DNA of 64,000 bases. Source: Tamarix chinensis. Its lineage: Eukaryota > Streptophyta > Magnoliopsida > Caryophyllales > Tamaricaceae. The position numbers were made by a program, and so were the translations under genes. Shown in pieces: positions 24,561-37,200 of the stretch. The first letter of the stretch is position 1. Each line of letters opens with the position of its first letter. The stretch is taken from the NCBI GenBank assembly GCA_030549775.1, contig CM060173.1:7848501-7912500 (forward strand), in the 5' to 3' direction. The notes below the pieces were generated by a model. The model was given only the letters and a program-made list of their open reading frames with translations, did not search any database and was not told the DNA's origin.

Positions 24561-25819
24561 ATTAGTTTGAAATTCCCTAAGTGTATTTGTATTAATCTAT
24601 TTTGATTTATATTTAATCTTAAATCTTAATAGAGCTATGCTTTTAAGTTCTAAGTTTTGGACATGTTTTCTAAGAAAGATCATTTGTGTCGTTTGTGTTT
24701 ATTTAATTAGAATATGTGAATTATTGATTGATAGCATAGTTTCTAATTTAGTTTTCGATTGCTATCGAATTTAGGAAAGCTTTCTAGTGGATCCACTAGC
24801 TAGTGATCTCTATCTCCCTCTTATCTCGCTTAGCTAGCTTCGAATCTAGGTAAGTCTCTAATTACCTCTACTTATGGGTATTTCGTAAGGATGTGGCTAA
24901 GGTCCCTACGTGTTATGTGACTTGTATATCTTGGATGATTTGTATCTATAACCTGCCCTATTGTGTATCACATGATTTTCCTTAACGTGTTTTATGCGTA
25001 GTGCAACTTGGAGATAAGGTATGTGGTATGTGTTTTTCTTATGACATGAATGTGATATCCATATGTGGTGATTATGATGTGCTGTGACATGATGTAACCC
25101 TCTAGGACATGCATGCTAGGGTAATTATTATGATGACATGGAGATGAAGAGAAAAAAAAAAGAAATAAATGGGAAGTGAGTTGCTAAAAAGGGAGTGTAA
25201 GGGACCCGATTAGGGTTTTGGGAAGAATTAATAATCTAGAAAAGGCGATAGTAAAAATGATTAAGGGCAAGTGAGCTGCGGGTTGAGAGTGAGATTTTAT
25301 GTTATAAGGAATGATTATGGGTTTTATGGGAGAGAAGAAATATTGGGTGAAAAGGAGAGGTTAATTGTGGGAGAAGAAATGTACTAGGGTTGAAGTGACA
25401 AACTAGGGTTTTAGGGTCATAGGTGGAATCGATGGGTAAAGCGATATGATTTGGGTTTGGATCTAAATGAGATGAGGTATGGAGCGATAAATGGAGTAAT
25501 GGCAGTGTAAGTGAGAGAAAGTTGGGCCACATAAGTCCAACTAGGGTTTCCGAGGGAAAATCCTAGGGGGAGATAGCATGTGGAGTGGATGTCAGGGGCT
25601 GTTGGGCCTTAACCCACGCCCTTAGAGGTTTGTTTTCATTATGTGTAAGTGTAAAGGGGAAATAAATATCGAGGTGTAATAAGGGGCGCAAGCGTCCCAA
25701 AATATGGGACGGGCTCTCCTAGGAGGATGAGTGTGGATATAGTTAGGCATGCATGTCAAGGGTAAAACACTTTCAAATAAGATATGTTAAGACACTAATC
25801 ACTTAAATAGGAAGCTGTT

Positions 25820-26190
25820 GAGAAGGACCCAGACCGGTCCATGGGCAAATAATAGTGGCCAGAGGCCGGGGTGCCCTGGAGACTGAGTCACCGGCAAACA
25901 ATAGTGGTTAGAAGCATTTTGCCCTGTATGATTTCCGGTCCACCAGCAATAATAGTGGGGGATTCTGTGCTCAACAAACCAAAGTAAATAAACTAAGCCA
26001 TGGGAAATACACTAAGTACTTATAGTGAAACACCATGTGTGTCGGGGCTAGACCGATCCACCTACAAATAATAGTGGCCAGGAGCGTTCTGCCTTGAGGA
26101 CCGGTCCACCGGTAAATAATAGTGGTCAGGAGCGTTCTACCCTGAGTTTATGTATTCTGGTCCATCGGCTATAATAGTGGGGTTCCTGCA
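25820..26190 (+). repeat. LTR module array (GGTCCACCGGC ... AATAATAGTGG)
   Basis: Six imperfect modules, each with a variant of accggtccaccggc followed by aaataatagtgg and often ccaggagcgttctgccctgag. The CCGG...CCGG core is self-complementary. The same modules occur, reverse-complemented, in LTRs at 31230-31610, 54160-54560 and 61755-62090. Confidence 0.8.
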
Positions 26191-27954
26191 CTCACGTGGA
26201 TTAATAAAGACTATGGTGTGAAATGACTACTTTTAACAAAGATTCAAAGGAAATAAGTCTAATTAGACCATGGCCGGCTTTTATTATCTGTTACTACATG
26301 CTGCTTACGTGAGTATGCCATGTATTGAGTTTTAATAATATGGATTATTCCTACTTGAGGCATATGAGCCACTTTATATTTCGGTTATACCACGCTTATA
26401 TGTTAAATGGGATGTTACATATGTTTTATATGTTACTATGGGTGTGTGGCAAGATTCATGCTGTGGGTTGTGAATATGTATGATATTGTATCAATGTGTT
26501 GTACCAGGATTTAATACGTACTTGATGTTATAGTTTATGTCTCTTCCATAAGATAGGGTAGTGGGAATTACTCAGTATTGGACCCGTACTGATACTACCT
26601 TGGCTGAATGGGTCATGTGATGATCCATCGATGGTGGGGAGCATACTTCTTATGTAGGTTGATACTGTGTTTGGCTGGAAGGCTTGACTTGAGTGAGTAG
26701 GCAATCCGAAATTTGATCCGTCGGGTTTTATCTTATTTAACTGTATTTCTCTTTAGAAGTTACAAGTGTTATATCTAAAATTTCAAGGGTATTGTAACTA
26801 ACTTTTAATTTCTCGTAATGCTGTTATGCTTTTAAAATTTGAATTTAATTGTTTGACAGGTTTTAGCCTTGCATCTAACATGAAATAGATGGTTGACATT
26901 TATCTTGTGTTAGATGTGGTGGTAACATTTCCCAAATTCTCTCCTAGCTTCCACTTTATTCTTTCAAAATTTTTTTTCAGGAGTGAAATTTGGGGGTGTT
27001 ACATTTAGTTATCCTATTACTTTGGTTTCTATATCTTTAGAAATATTGCATTACATACTACAGCTCAATATAATTTAAATCCCTTAAGTGAAGTTCTTTC
27101 AAGCTTATTCATAACCAATCTTTTGCTTTCCAACCAAGTTCATAAAATTAGCAAAGCTAATTCTTTTGTGACTTCCAAGAGCTAGCACGTCTTGACCTTG
27201 CTTCCTTTACCATATATTATCCTTTTTTTTCATTCCTAGCATGCTATAACTTATCTAGGGACCCATATTACAAAGAAAATGGTTCCCTTACCCTCTCCCT
27301 TTTCCTCTCCTATCTACCTTGCCTAGCAACCTTGAAGTATTTGCTGCAGTTGTTGAGTGTGTTGAAATAGAGATTTCATACCTTTCCTCCCTTCTTTTCT
27401 CCTTGGTTTCCTCCCCTTTAACCCTCCACAATGTAACCTATCATTCCTTTGTAGATATTGGTTGTCTTGTGGTGGTTTTCAAGCCTTAATATTCAAGAGT
27501 AATCTTTTTTTATTTCAATTCCTTTCTTCCTATTTTTCATATTTATTAATCTTGGTTTATCTAACTCTTTTATCAAATATTCTTGAATGTGACCAAGTGG
27601 GTTTAGAGAAGGAATTTCTAGATTCCTTATTTTAACTTTGTTAAGGAGCTTAGGAATTATGGTAATTAAACTAACCATTAGAAATAGGATTTTGTGCTTG
27701 GTGTATTATATGTTTGTTTATGCATGACTAGCTTTATTTTAATTTTAAACATGAAATAATATCTTGAAAAATATTGTAGATCATTTATATATTTCTATCT
27801 TATGTGTATAAACATGAAAATCTAATAAGAATATGGTTTGTGTGTTTTTTTACATGTTTTTATATCTGCTAAAAAGGTGATGAATATTTAGTGAAGTAGT
27901 GATGAATCCTCAGTAGAGTTGTGCTGAATTTCTAGCATAGTCGCAATGAATATG

Positions 27955-29968
27955 TGAAATACCCTATTCTTTCAAATCCTAATCACCATATATGATTGGC
28001 TTATTATTGTGTCTAATTTATGTATATATACATATCTATTCTATTATAAAGACTCATTCCATTTGTGTAAAGTCTTAGACATTTCATCAATTATTTGTCT
28101 TATGTGCGTAAAACAAATTTGTTGCAATTCTTCCGATTCTTGTGTTTTCACTCTTTTTAATCCCTTCCAAATTTTTGAATCAATCTAAAAATATTTTTAA
28201 GTAAATACATCCATTCTATTCATTTATGTTTCTTCATTTCCTTCTGAATCGCCAAATTGTAAAAAAAATTCAATTACCCAATTAGACAATTTTAACCATT
28301 TTTTTCTATTTTTAATTCGTTGATCATCAAATAAGTTTTGAGAACAAATATTTCTATATATTTGATTTTATAAAAAAATTCTCCATCAATATGTGTTAAT
28401 TTGAACCCCGGTTATTTGTTTTGTAAATTTGAAGAAAACACGTTTTCGTAACTTACCCGTTTTTGTCGTTTATGATCGTTTTCCATCGGTCGAGTTTTAA
28501 ACCAAATCCGATACTTAATATTTTTATATATTTGAGTATCTAAGATTATTCTGAATATTTTCATAAATTTATATGATTTTTAGAATTCAAGTGATATTGT
28601 TGTCAATAAGTGCCCATTATTAGACTTTCTTAGAATTTAATTAATAAAATAAATTATAACTAATCCTCTAACTAATATTTCAATTCTAACTGGTCTCCTA
28701 AGCAAACCAAATTAGATTTATAACTTGGTTACATTTCTCCCAACTAAAAAGTGCAACTAGTACCATAATAATGATTTTATGACATTTCTCTTACACACTC
28801 AACCATAGCTTATCATCTCTCTTACACCCCTAATTCTAGCACTCAAGTGAGGCCAAAGTCCAACTGAAAACTAAATCCACACTCCTTCATATCAGATATC
28901 ACTCTAATTTTTGGCTAAATCATGCATTCAAATATCAAAATGCACATAAAATCATCAATTGCAGCAAAGTGCAAAGTTGATTACTTTCCAAATTGCATCA
29001 ACTCGTTCTCTCTCTCTGGTTATCCTATTCATTTTTTTTTTATTTCGAAAGATTCAATTGCATAGTACTACTGAATATAATTTATATCCCTAAAGTCAAG
29101 CTCCTTCAAGCTTATTTATAACCAAACTTTTGCTTCCCAACCAGCTTCATAAAATCAACAAAGTTGATTTTCTTGCGTGACTTCCAACATCTACCACTCG
29201 AGCTTGCTTCTCTAACCTATACTCTTGTTTGGTATTTTTCCTTGCATGTTATACCTCATATAGAGACCTTTATTACCAAGGAAATCGTTCCACTTTCCTC
29301 TCTTTTTTCCTCTCCTATCTACTGTGCCAAGCAACCTTGGAATTTTTGCTATAGTGGTTAAGTGGGTTGTAGCAGAGATTTCATGCCTTTAATTTGTTCT
29401 TTTCTCCTTGGTTTCCTCCCCTTTAACCCTCCACAACCTTAATCCATAATTCCTTTGTGGTTATTGGTTATTTTGTGGTGGTTTTCAAGCCTCCTTATTC
29501 AAGAGTAATATTTTATATTTCACTTCCTCCATTCCAATTCCTTTCTTTCCCATTTTTATTTTTTATTAAAATTGGTTTGTCTAACTCTTTTATCTTATAT
29601 TCTTGAAGGTAAAAAATTGGGTTTAGAGAAGGAATTACTAGATTCCTTATTTTAGCTTTGCTAAGGAGCTTAAGAGTTTTGGTAACTAAACTAACCTTTA
29701 GAAATAGGATTTTGTGTTAGGTGTATTACATGTTCTCTTATGCGTCGATAATTTTATATAATTATAAGCATGAAATGATATCTTGAAAATATTGCAAGAT
29801 ATGTGTATGTCTATCTTATGTGTATAAGTATGAAAATCTAATGAGAAGATGGTTTATGTGAATTTTTTATATATTTATGCCTGTTGGAAAGGTGATGAAT
29901 GTTTAGTGAAGATGTGATAAATGTTCAGTAGAGCCGTGCTGAATTTACTACATAGTCGTAATGAATAT
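27955..29968 (+). repeat. 2-kb tandem duplication, copy B
   Basis: Uninterrupted diverged copy of copy A, about 2014 bp. It contains short ORFs only. One plus ORF (29164-29361, 65 codons) has no counterpart reading in copy A, so it is not credible as a gene. Confidence 0.75.
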
Positions 29969-30533
29969 AACTGGATCCAAGTAGTTTAGCTCTCTTCCTT
30001 ATCATTTTATGTGAAATTTGGTTGTTTTAAATTTATCTAAGTATTTCCTTGTATGTATAATGGTGTATAGAAGCTAGGTTACGAGTTTTGGATCATTTAG
30101 AGTTGAAATGAAATTTTTATAAGGCTTGGATATATTCAACCATGGGTACATTGGATAATATATATTGTTTTTGAAAGTTTTAAGTGTACCATTTTCTTCA
30201 TTGGGTCTTTTACAAAAAAATTTGGTATATGATATGTTAGGACTTGATGTTGTTTAGAGTAAGTTATGAATTTTAGAAGCTTAAGATAATTTTTGGGGAA
30301 TAAAGACATTTTGGCCATTACATGTAAAAATCTGGAAACTTTAAGACGTAATTGAATATTATGCTAATACAAGAATTTAGAATGTATAATTCTAATACTT
30401 GGGTGACATTGATAAGTAGGCTTAGAGACCTTAATTAAAATAATTCATTAAGTAAGAAAAAGAAAAAGAGAAAGAGACATCGTGGGTGCATTGAGGAATC
30501 TTAATATTTTATCTTATTGTCTTATTGATAATT
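29969..30533. other. Spacer between tandem copy B and element X
   Basis: AT-rich, no recognised gene or repeat. The last five bases (TAATT) would be the left target-site copy of element X. The right copy lies outside the window. Confidence 0.4.
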
Positions 30534-31229
30534 TGTAACATCCCAAAATTCACTACTTTTTTTTTGTAATGCGGAAGTAATTAAAACAAAAATAGTTATA
30601 TCGATACCCATGAATTCTAGGGTTGTTACCGCCACACTTAATAGCAGACCGGTTCTCTTAGACCGTTCTAGTACCAAGTGCTAAGGCTAAAGAAAAGATT
30701 AACGATCAATTATAAGTTAAGATAAACTAAACTCGGTTGTAAAACAAAATCAGAGTACACATATAGAATTATAATTCATTTTCAATAGAGAAATAAATCT
30801 ACAACCAATAAAATTTTCATTTGAAATACTCAATATATGGTAATGAATCAAAATGGATAAATCTGATACAAAAGAATTAACAAAAGGAAATACATCTCAT
30901 AAAGAGTAAATATGGCAACAACTCTCGAACCTTGAGCCAAAATAAGCTCAACACACAGCTCCGACTAATGTCTAGCCCACCTGCACAAAGTCAGAAGTCA
31001 TTCTACTCATGGGAATGAGCAGCACCCATGAAACTGGTGATTCATACGCTAGGTACTGAGTAAGGTAACCGAGCACTAAGGCCAACATATATTACATAAG
31101 ATCATGAAGAAATTATACTACTTATAAATGATCAAGGCCACATATAAAATACAGACTTCTTCCAGATTAATTATTTAATTAATATTTTTATCGAAAGTCG
31201 ATGCACACCATACCTTCTATCAAATCCAT

Positions 31230-31610
31230 GTAAGTACGGGAACACCCTACTATTATTGTCGGTGGGCCAGTCACTTGCGGGAAAAAGTCCACACCACTAT
31301 TATTCGCCGGTGGATCGGTCACTTGTGGGACAATAGTCCACATCACTATTCCTTAACGGTAGATCGGTTGGTTCCTGCTCACATAGTGTTCCAGTGTAAG
31401 TAATTAGTATCTTTTAAGTATCTTTAACAAACTCTGGTTTGTGTTTATTGAGCGTAAGTCACCCCATTATTATTGTCGGTGGGCGAGTCACTTACCAGAC
31501 AAAGTCCACACCACTATTTTTCGCTGGTGGATCGGTCACTTATAAGGTAAAACTCTAACCCCTATTCCTAACTGGAGGAACAGCTGGAGCCGGCTCAATA
31601 ATCTTCCACT
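31230..31610 (-). repeat. LTR module array in element X 3' LTR
   Basis: Modules such as ccactattattcgccggtgg and cggtggatcggtcacttg are the reverse complement of those in the solo LTR at 25820-26190. Four to five copies are visible. Confidence 0.75.
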
Positions 31611-31739
31611 TTAAATGATTAGTGTATTAAGTATCTTATTCAAAGCTTTCACCTGACATGCATGAATCATCACACATCACAAATCATAAATTCTACCATC
31701 ATAATTACACTTTAATCACCAATTACACATTATAGAACA

Positions 31740-32660
31740 AAAACCCTAAGCAGCCACACCAAGCCCTAATCAACCACAACAAACCATAGTTAACCACTCC
31801 AAACCCTATTTAACCATAACAACCATAATTAGCCATTCCAAACCTTAATTAACCACAAAAAATTACAATTAGCCACTCCAACCCTAGTTAATCACAACAA
31901 CCCAAAGTTAATTACTCCAAACCCTAATTAAGTATCCTCCATACCCTTATAATGCTCCATGTACTATTTTCCATCCAAAATGTTCAAACAACCAAATAGC
32001 ACTTGCATTACCTTCCTTATATCCCAAATCAACCTTTCATACGTAAACTTTACTCCCATGCAAACTTTACACATCCCATGGAACCTCTCGAACTTTCCAT
32101 AAAAACCCTAAATCCCATGCAATCATTAACTCCCATGCAAAACCCTAACTCCACCATGCAAACCCTAATATTACCATACAACCATTAACACCACCATGCA
32201 AATCCTAATACCACCTTACAATCCCTAATACAACTATACGACCATTAATACCACCATGAAGACGCTAATATTGCCCTGCAACCATTAATACCACTATGCG
32301 AATCCAAATACCACCATGCAAAACCCAAGATTCATAATATAAAACCTTAAATTCATTCCACACAAAATTGATGATTCATCTATACCAAACCCTAGATTCA
32401 AACCATATAAAAACCAAGATTCATCCATACCAAATCCTAAATTCAAACCATATAAAACCCTACATTAGATCCTTCTAGACAAAACCATAAATTAAATTCT
32501 CCCACACAAAACCATAGGTTAACTTCTCTCACACAAAATCATATAAGACCATAAATTAGATTCTCCCTCACGAAACCATAAATTAGATTCTCCCATAAGA
32601 ACCATAAGCTATATTCTCCCACACAAATCCATAAATTATATTCTCTCACACAAAACCCTA
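31740..32660 (-). repeat. AACCCTAA-type minisatellite in element X 3' LTR
   Basis: Degenerate short repeats of aaaccctaattaaccacaac type, then aaaccctaaattcaaaccat and ccataaattagattctccc types, with units of about 30-40 bp. The matching block in the 5' LTR is 62215-62900. The motifs are telo-box-like, but no regular telomeric array is present. Confidence 0.65.
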
Positions 32661-33289
32661 AATTTTCCATTTTATTCTTCCACTCATGAATCACTAAAAT
32701 ACTTAGCTAAACTCACATCGCTTGGTCAACTCCTTTCCCCCATTCTCATTTTTCATCCTTTCTCTCACACAAACCACATCAACACCCTCACATGCATGTT
32801 TTACTAGGCCACAACACATATAATCACATATACATAATACACATGCCATATAACAACACAAGAACATGCTTGAATTCCTCATCATACCATATGTGAAATA
32901 ATTACAATAATAAACATAGGATGTATATCATACAAAGATATAATGCACATCAACACACAATAGGCCTTAGTAACCCCTTACCTAAAATGACACCAGTCTT
33001 GGAGCATGCTCCTACACCTCCTTATGGCTTTCACTGGTCTCACCTATGATGAGCGAAAAGCTAAAATTAGATTCCCTCCCACCAAAAATACTATTAAATA
33101 CTAACTTATTCTAAGACTAGGCTTTTAATAAAATACTAAAATAATAATAGTAAAAAATACCAAAAACAATATCAATATTAATATTAGTAAGAATAATTAA
33201 AATAGTAACAGTAATAATAAAAAGAGCATCACTCAAAATCATAGAGAAATAAGGCTTCAACCCCTTTACCAAAATAATACTAATAATAA

Positions 33290-33321
33290 TGTAAATAAAT
33301 AATCAAATTTAGTAATAATGA

Positions 33322-33360
<39 letters not shown>

Positions 33361-33363
33361 CAC

Positions 33364-33413
<50 letters not shown>

Positions 33414-33700
33414 CGCAAAACTAATAGTAGAGTAGTTATAATATTAATAATGAAATGATAATAATAGTAATTTGAAATAATAACAATAAAAATAAAAATT
33501 ATAATAATATACACATATTAATAATAATAATAGTAATAATAGAAACAATAAGAATAATAATTATAAAATCAAAATAAAAATACAATAAGGCTTCAGCCCT
33601 CAATAGAAATAATAATCAAAACATTAATACTATTAATAATAATACATATTAAATAATAATAATAATAATAATAATAGTAATAATAGTATTTATATTCAAA
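33290..33700. repeat. (AAT)n microsatellite stretch
   Basis: Long AAT runs (for example 33325-33360 and 33367-33412) within an AAT-rich region. The 5' LTR has a shorter counterpart at 63400-63880. The 82-codon Leu/Tyr ORF on the minus strand comes from this repeat. Confidence 0.9.
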
Positions 33701-34246
33701 TAAATGAATTAAAATATTTTAAGGCTTATAAAAATAGGAAAAAAGGCTAAAAAGGTCTAGGGTTCAACGTTAGGCTAGAGGTAATAGGCGGCACTGGCGA
33801 TGGTGTACGGCGGTGGTCAAAAAAAGAGAAGAAAAGGAAAAAGTTAAATGCTAGGAAAAAGATAGAGAGAATGAAAGTGGAAATAAGGGTGATTATAGTT
33901 GCCTAGAAGGAGAGGAACAAAAAGATGGTGGTGGCACACGGCGGCCGCAGTGGTGGCCGAATGGGGAAGAAGGAGATAAAGAGAGGAGGAGAGGGAGGAA
34001 GGGGTAAAGAAAGGAAAGGGGAGATAAAGGAGGATCTGAAGAAGAGAATGGGAGGTGGAAGGAGCAGCGGCAATGGCAGAAGAGGTGGCTAAGGGTGCGA
34101 AGGGTGGCGGAGGTGGAGAAATAGGTTGATCGGGAGGGCTACTTCATTTAGCCTCGACGGCTTATGTAGGAAGAATTGAGGGAGGCAGAAGGTACAGCTA
34201 ATTAGAGGGCGGTGCAAGGATGATTTGGGTGGCCAGAACGGGTGGC

Positions 34247-37200
34247 TAGACCTGGAAAAGTTGACCCAACTTGAATAACCTAACTTGAAACCCAAAAAAT
34301 AAAACCCGTTTATAACCCGAAAGCCTAAAACAACCGGATTTAATTCAGACCCGACCCGAATTTGGTTAACCTAATAATGACCCAAACCTAAATTGACCTG
34401 AACCAAAGTGACCAAAATAAATAATAACCCGAACCGAGCACACCCCAAACCTAAATTGACCCAAACTTTAACCCGAACCCGAATCGACCCGAACTCTAAC
34501 TTTAACCCGAACTAACCCGAACTCTAGCCCGAACCGAACCGACCCGAACTAGACTTGAATCAATAATTGATTATTCTTATTCATATATGATATTCTTAAC
34601 TCCATATACTTATCAATTTTTGAAACAATGTAAATAAATGCAGACATTTATAAGCATAAATTTATATTTTTGCTTCACTTTGTTTGATAACTTCCTATAA
34701 CTTAAACTCGACACATTGGACCATAATAATAAAAACCAAATAATGGATCATTAAACTTATAAAATCTAGAACTTATGAGCATAATCTTTCAATTCAATTT
34801 TAGAACCATTATTTATTATAGTAGTATATATATAATCTATATTAGAAAAAGTCTAATCGGATGGGATCTACAATCCAAGTAATGAATATCTATGATAGAA
34901 GGTGGCCAGATACTCCAATGTAACCTTCACAATCTATTGCATTACCTACATACATTAGTAACATTCCATTATTGTCCCTCAGAACAAAATTAGCACAAAA
35001 TACATTATAAAGAAAACCATAAATGTGAAAGGCTACAAAGTATCTATCTTAAATGATTTCAATGATTGAACTCATAGAATACTTCAAACACGATGGAATA
35101 GCTTGTGTAGCTGTGTCATGTGAGGTGATGTGCCAAATCACATTCCAATAAAATAAAATAAAACAATTAATATAGGTGAACCGATCCTCAAATCTAATTC
35201 TTTACAAACAATTTTCTAAACATTATAAATGCAAATGATGATGAATAAGAAAAAACTCAAGTAAATAGTGATACCAAAAGAAAAAGAAGAAGAGTAATAT
35301 GGTATTGTATTAATGATTCATGAGGACCTGACAATCAAATTCAGCATTTCATCAAAAACTCATTGTATGATACAAAATACATAATAGTATCAAATATGCT
35401 AATAATTACTTAAAAATAAATACAATAAAAGTCCAAACAAGTGTAAATAAGAAAACTAGAGTATTGATAATATACCTACAATGATTTCTCTTTAATGGAT
35501 GAAGGTGAATACCTCTATTTGATGATTACTGTTATTACTAATTATAATTATCATTTAATTAAAAGATACAAGTTATTTGTATTTTTAACCATAATTAAAG
35601 ATTGAGACTGAATTATATATGTAATTTATTCACAACTTTCAACTTTCTTTTTATTGGATGATTAATGATGTTGGAGCTTAAAATAAAGATTGGTTGAAAC
35701 TTGAAAGATAATCTGTCAATTCATTTATGGAATTACATTATAATAGGTTAATTACTAATATAAAAGGGTACCTAAGTTATAATTTTATAAATTTACTTTA
35801 AAATGTGCATCTTCGATGGTAGGTTTTATTTTGTAATTAAATTAATGACAAGTGAGATATTTATAATAATTGCAACCAAATAAAATTAAGTTAACTCATT
35901 AAATAAATTATATTTATAGTATTTATTTTGATGTTGATTTATTTTATATATGAATATTTAATATTTTCATATTGTAAATTTAATTTCCCTTATATAATTA
36001 TAATAGTATCTTAGCATATCATAGAATCTATGACAACACATTACTAGAAATTTCAATCTATTCAATTTAAAACCACATCAAACATCTCAGTCACCAAACT
36101 TATAAGTTATAAATAAGAAGAGAAAATACATCAGTGATTATAAACTAATTGATCAAATTTGATAAATTTATTTGTAATTTAACAAGGAATAAATGACTTT
36201 AAAGATATATAGAACTTGCAGTAAATATTAACTATAGTCAATATAAGTAAAAATGGAAAAGTTAAAGAATATTTGGGCTTTTTACGCCTTAATCAATTCA
36301 ACTCATCTCTCATAAAAAATCAAGGATAAAGAATATGTTTGAGGAAACACCTATTGGAAGAAGATTGTGTGTGATGAGTCGGAGATGAGTCAGATATATG
36401 GGTATGGGAGGATGCATGAGTAAGCCATAATAAAGGGTAATTTTGACTTCATCCAAATGGTTTAGATTAGAAAATGAGTTCATAATTACTGAAATGCAAC
36501 ATATGTGAGTTATATCATGAAATTGTTTGATTATGGCTATTTGCAAAGGAATACAAATTTATTATGGCCTATTTTACATCCTATGAAACTATTGGATATT
36601 TTAAAGCTTTATTAAATTTACAACCAACTAGGGATTATATTAGATAGGCATGATATTGAGCTAAAAGATCTAAAGGGAGCCAAGGATGAGTCATCATCAT
36701 CAAGTTTACAATGACAATAAATCTAGCACCTCACAATCCTCACTAAGAATATCACTAAGAATCAAAGGCTTTTAAGGAGTAGCTATTAACTAAAAATAGG
36801 TTGGTTGAGAAAGGTACATATAAACCAAAGTGTGAGATGTGTGAACAAGAAACTTAGACTTTGGTGCCTGAGATTAATGATTTCCCATTGCCGAAGTGTT
36901 TTATTTGGATGATGATAATCCATACTAAAGTTGTACACTATGAAAAGGCAATGGATTTAATTGAGTCTATTTCATAATCTAACACTTAGAAAATGAGACG
37001 TTAGAAATGACATGTACACTAATATGGGTTATTTGAATGAATGGAAATAAGAGGAGATCAAAGTAGAGATGTAAACGGGGCGGGTTCAGGGCGGGTATAC
37101 CCATTCCTATATCCGTACCCGTTAAGAAAATTCCTACCCGAATCCGTATCCATACCCAAATCCATATCCGTTAACACATCCATATCAATATCCGTTGGAT

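Larger units (their letters stand above)
22000..27003 (+). mobile_element. Solo LTR of a Ty3-gypsy element (5.0 kb)
   Basis: It starts TGTAATACTCC and ends GGGGGTGTTACA, and is flanked by identical pentamers TTTAG (21995-21999, 27004-27008). No internal retrotransposon region remains, so it is a solo LTR left by recombination between two LTRs. The related tandem copy B at about 29010-29030 shows the empty site, which confirms the borders. Its end matches, in reverse complement, the starts at 30534, 39313 and 61003. Its sense is therefore plus, opposite to element X. In order it holds an AT-rich 0.85 kb, a GC-rich block, a ~150-bp tandem repeat, a module array with AATAATAGTGG, and a conserved end. 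Confidence 0.9.
20969..27954 (+). repeat. 2-kb tandem duplication, copy A (split by solo LTR)
   Basis: Copy A consists of 20969-21999 plus 27004-27954. It matches copy B (27955-29968) along its length. Shared marks include the start (tgtaataccccatt / tgaaataccctatt), the CTCTCTCT pyrimidine tract before the LTR insertion, ggttatcctatt / agttatcctatt after it, and the end (gctgaatttctagcatagtcgcaatgaatat / its diverged partner). Both copies begin with an LTR-like TG(T/A)AATACCC, so the unit may itself be a short or truncated LTR, but no ...CA end is seen. Confidence 0.75.
30534..34246 (-). repeat. Element X 3' LTR, terminal part
   Basis: In the element's sense this is the end of the 3' LTR. 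From the left edge it reads TGTAACATCCC, then blocks shared with 61003 onward (for example gtactgagtaaggtaaccgag), module array 31230-31610, a minisatellite 31740-32660, a long shared block 32640-33060, an AAT-rich stretch, and a GC-rich block. The rest of this LTR continues at 38742-39312 and 58719-59291. Confidence 0.8.

Noticed and set aside
31740..32660. CRISPR-like short regular repeats in the AACCCTAA block
   Set aside because: Repeats are degenerate and adjacent with no unique spacers, in plant LTR DNA.
32703..32885. Small minus ORF also open at 62943-63197 in the other LTR
   Set aside because: The two readings differ at many residues with no sign of amino-acid constraint. Shared openness is explained by the LTRs being copies.
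33266..33514. 82-codon Leu/Tyr/Ile ORF
   Set aside because: Produced by (AAT)n runs.
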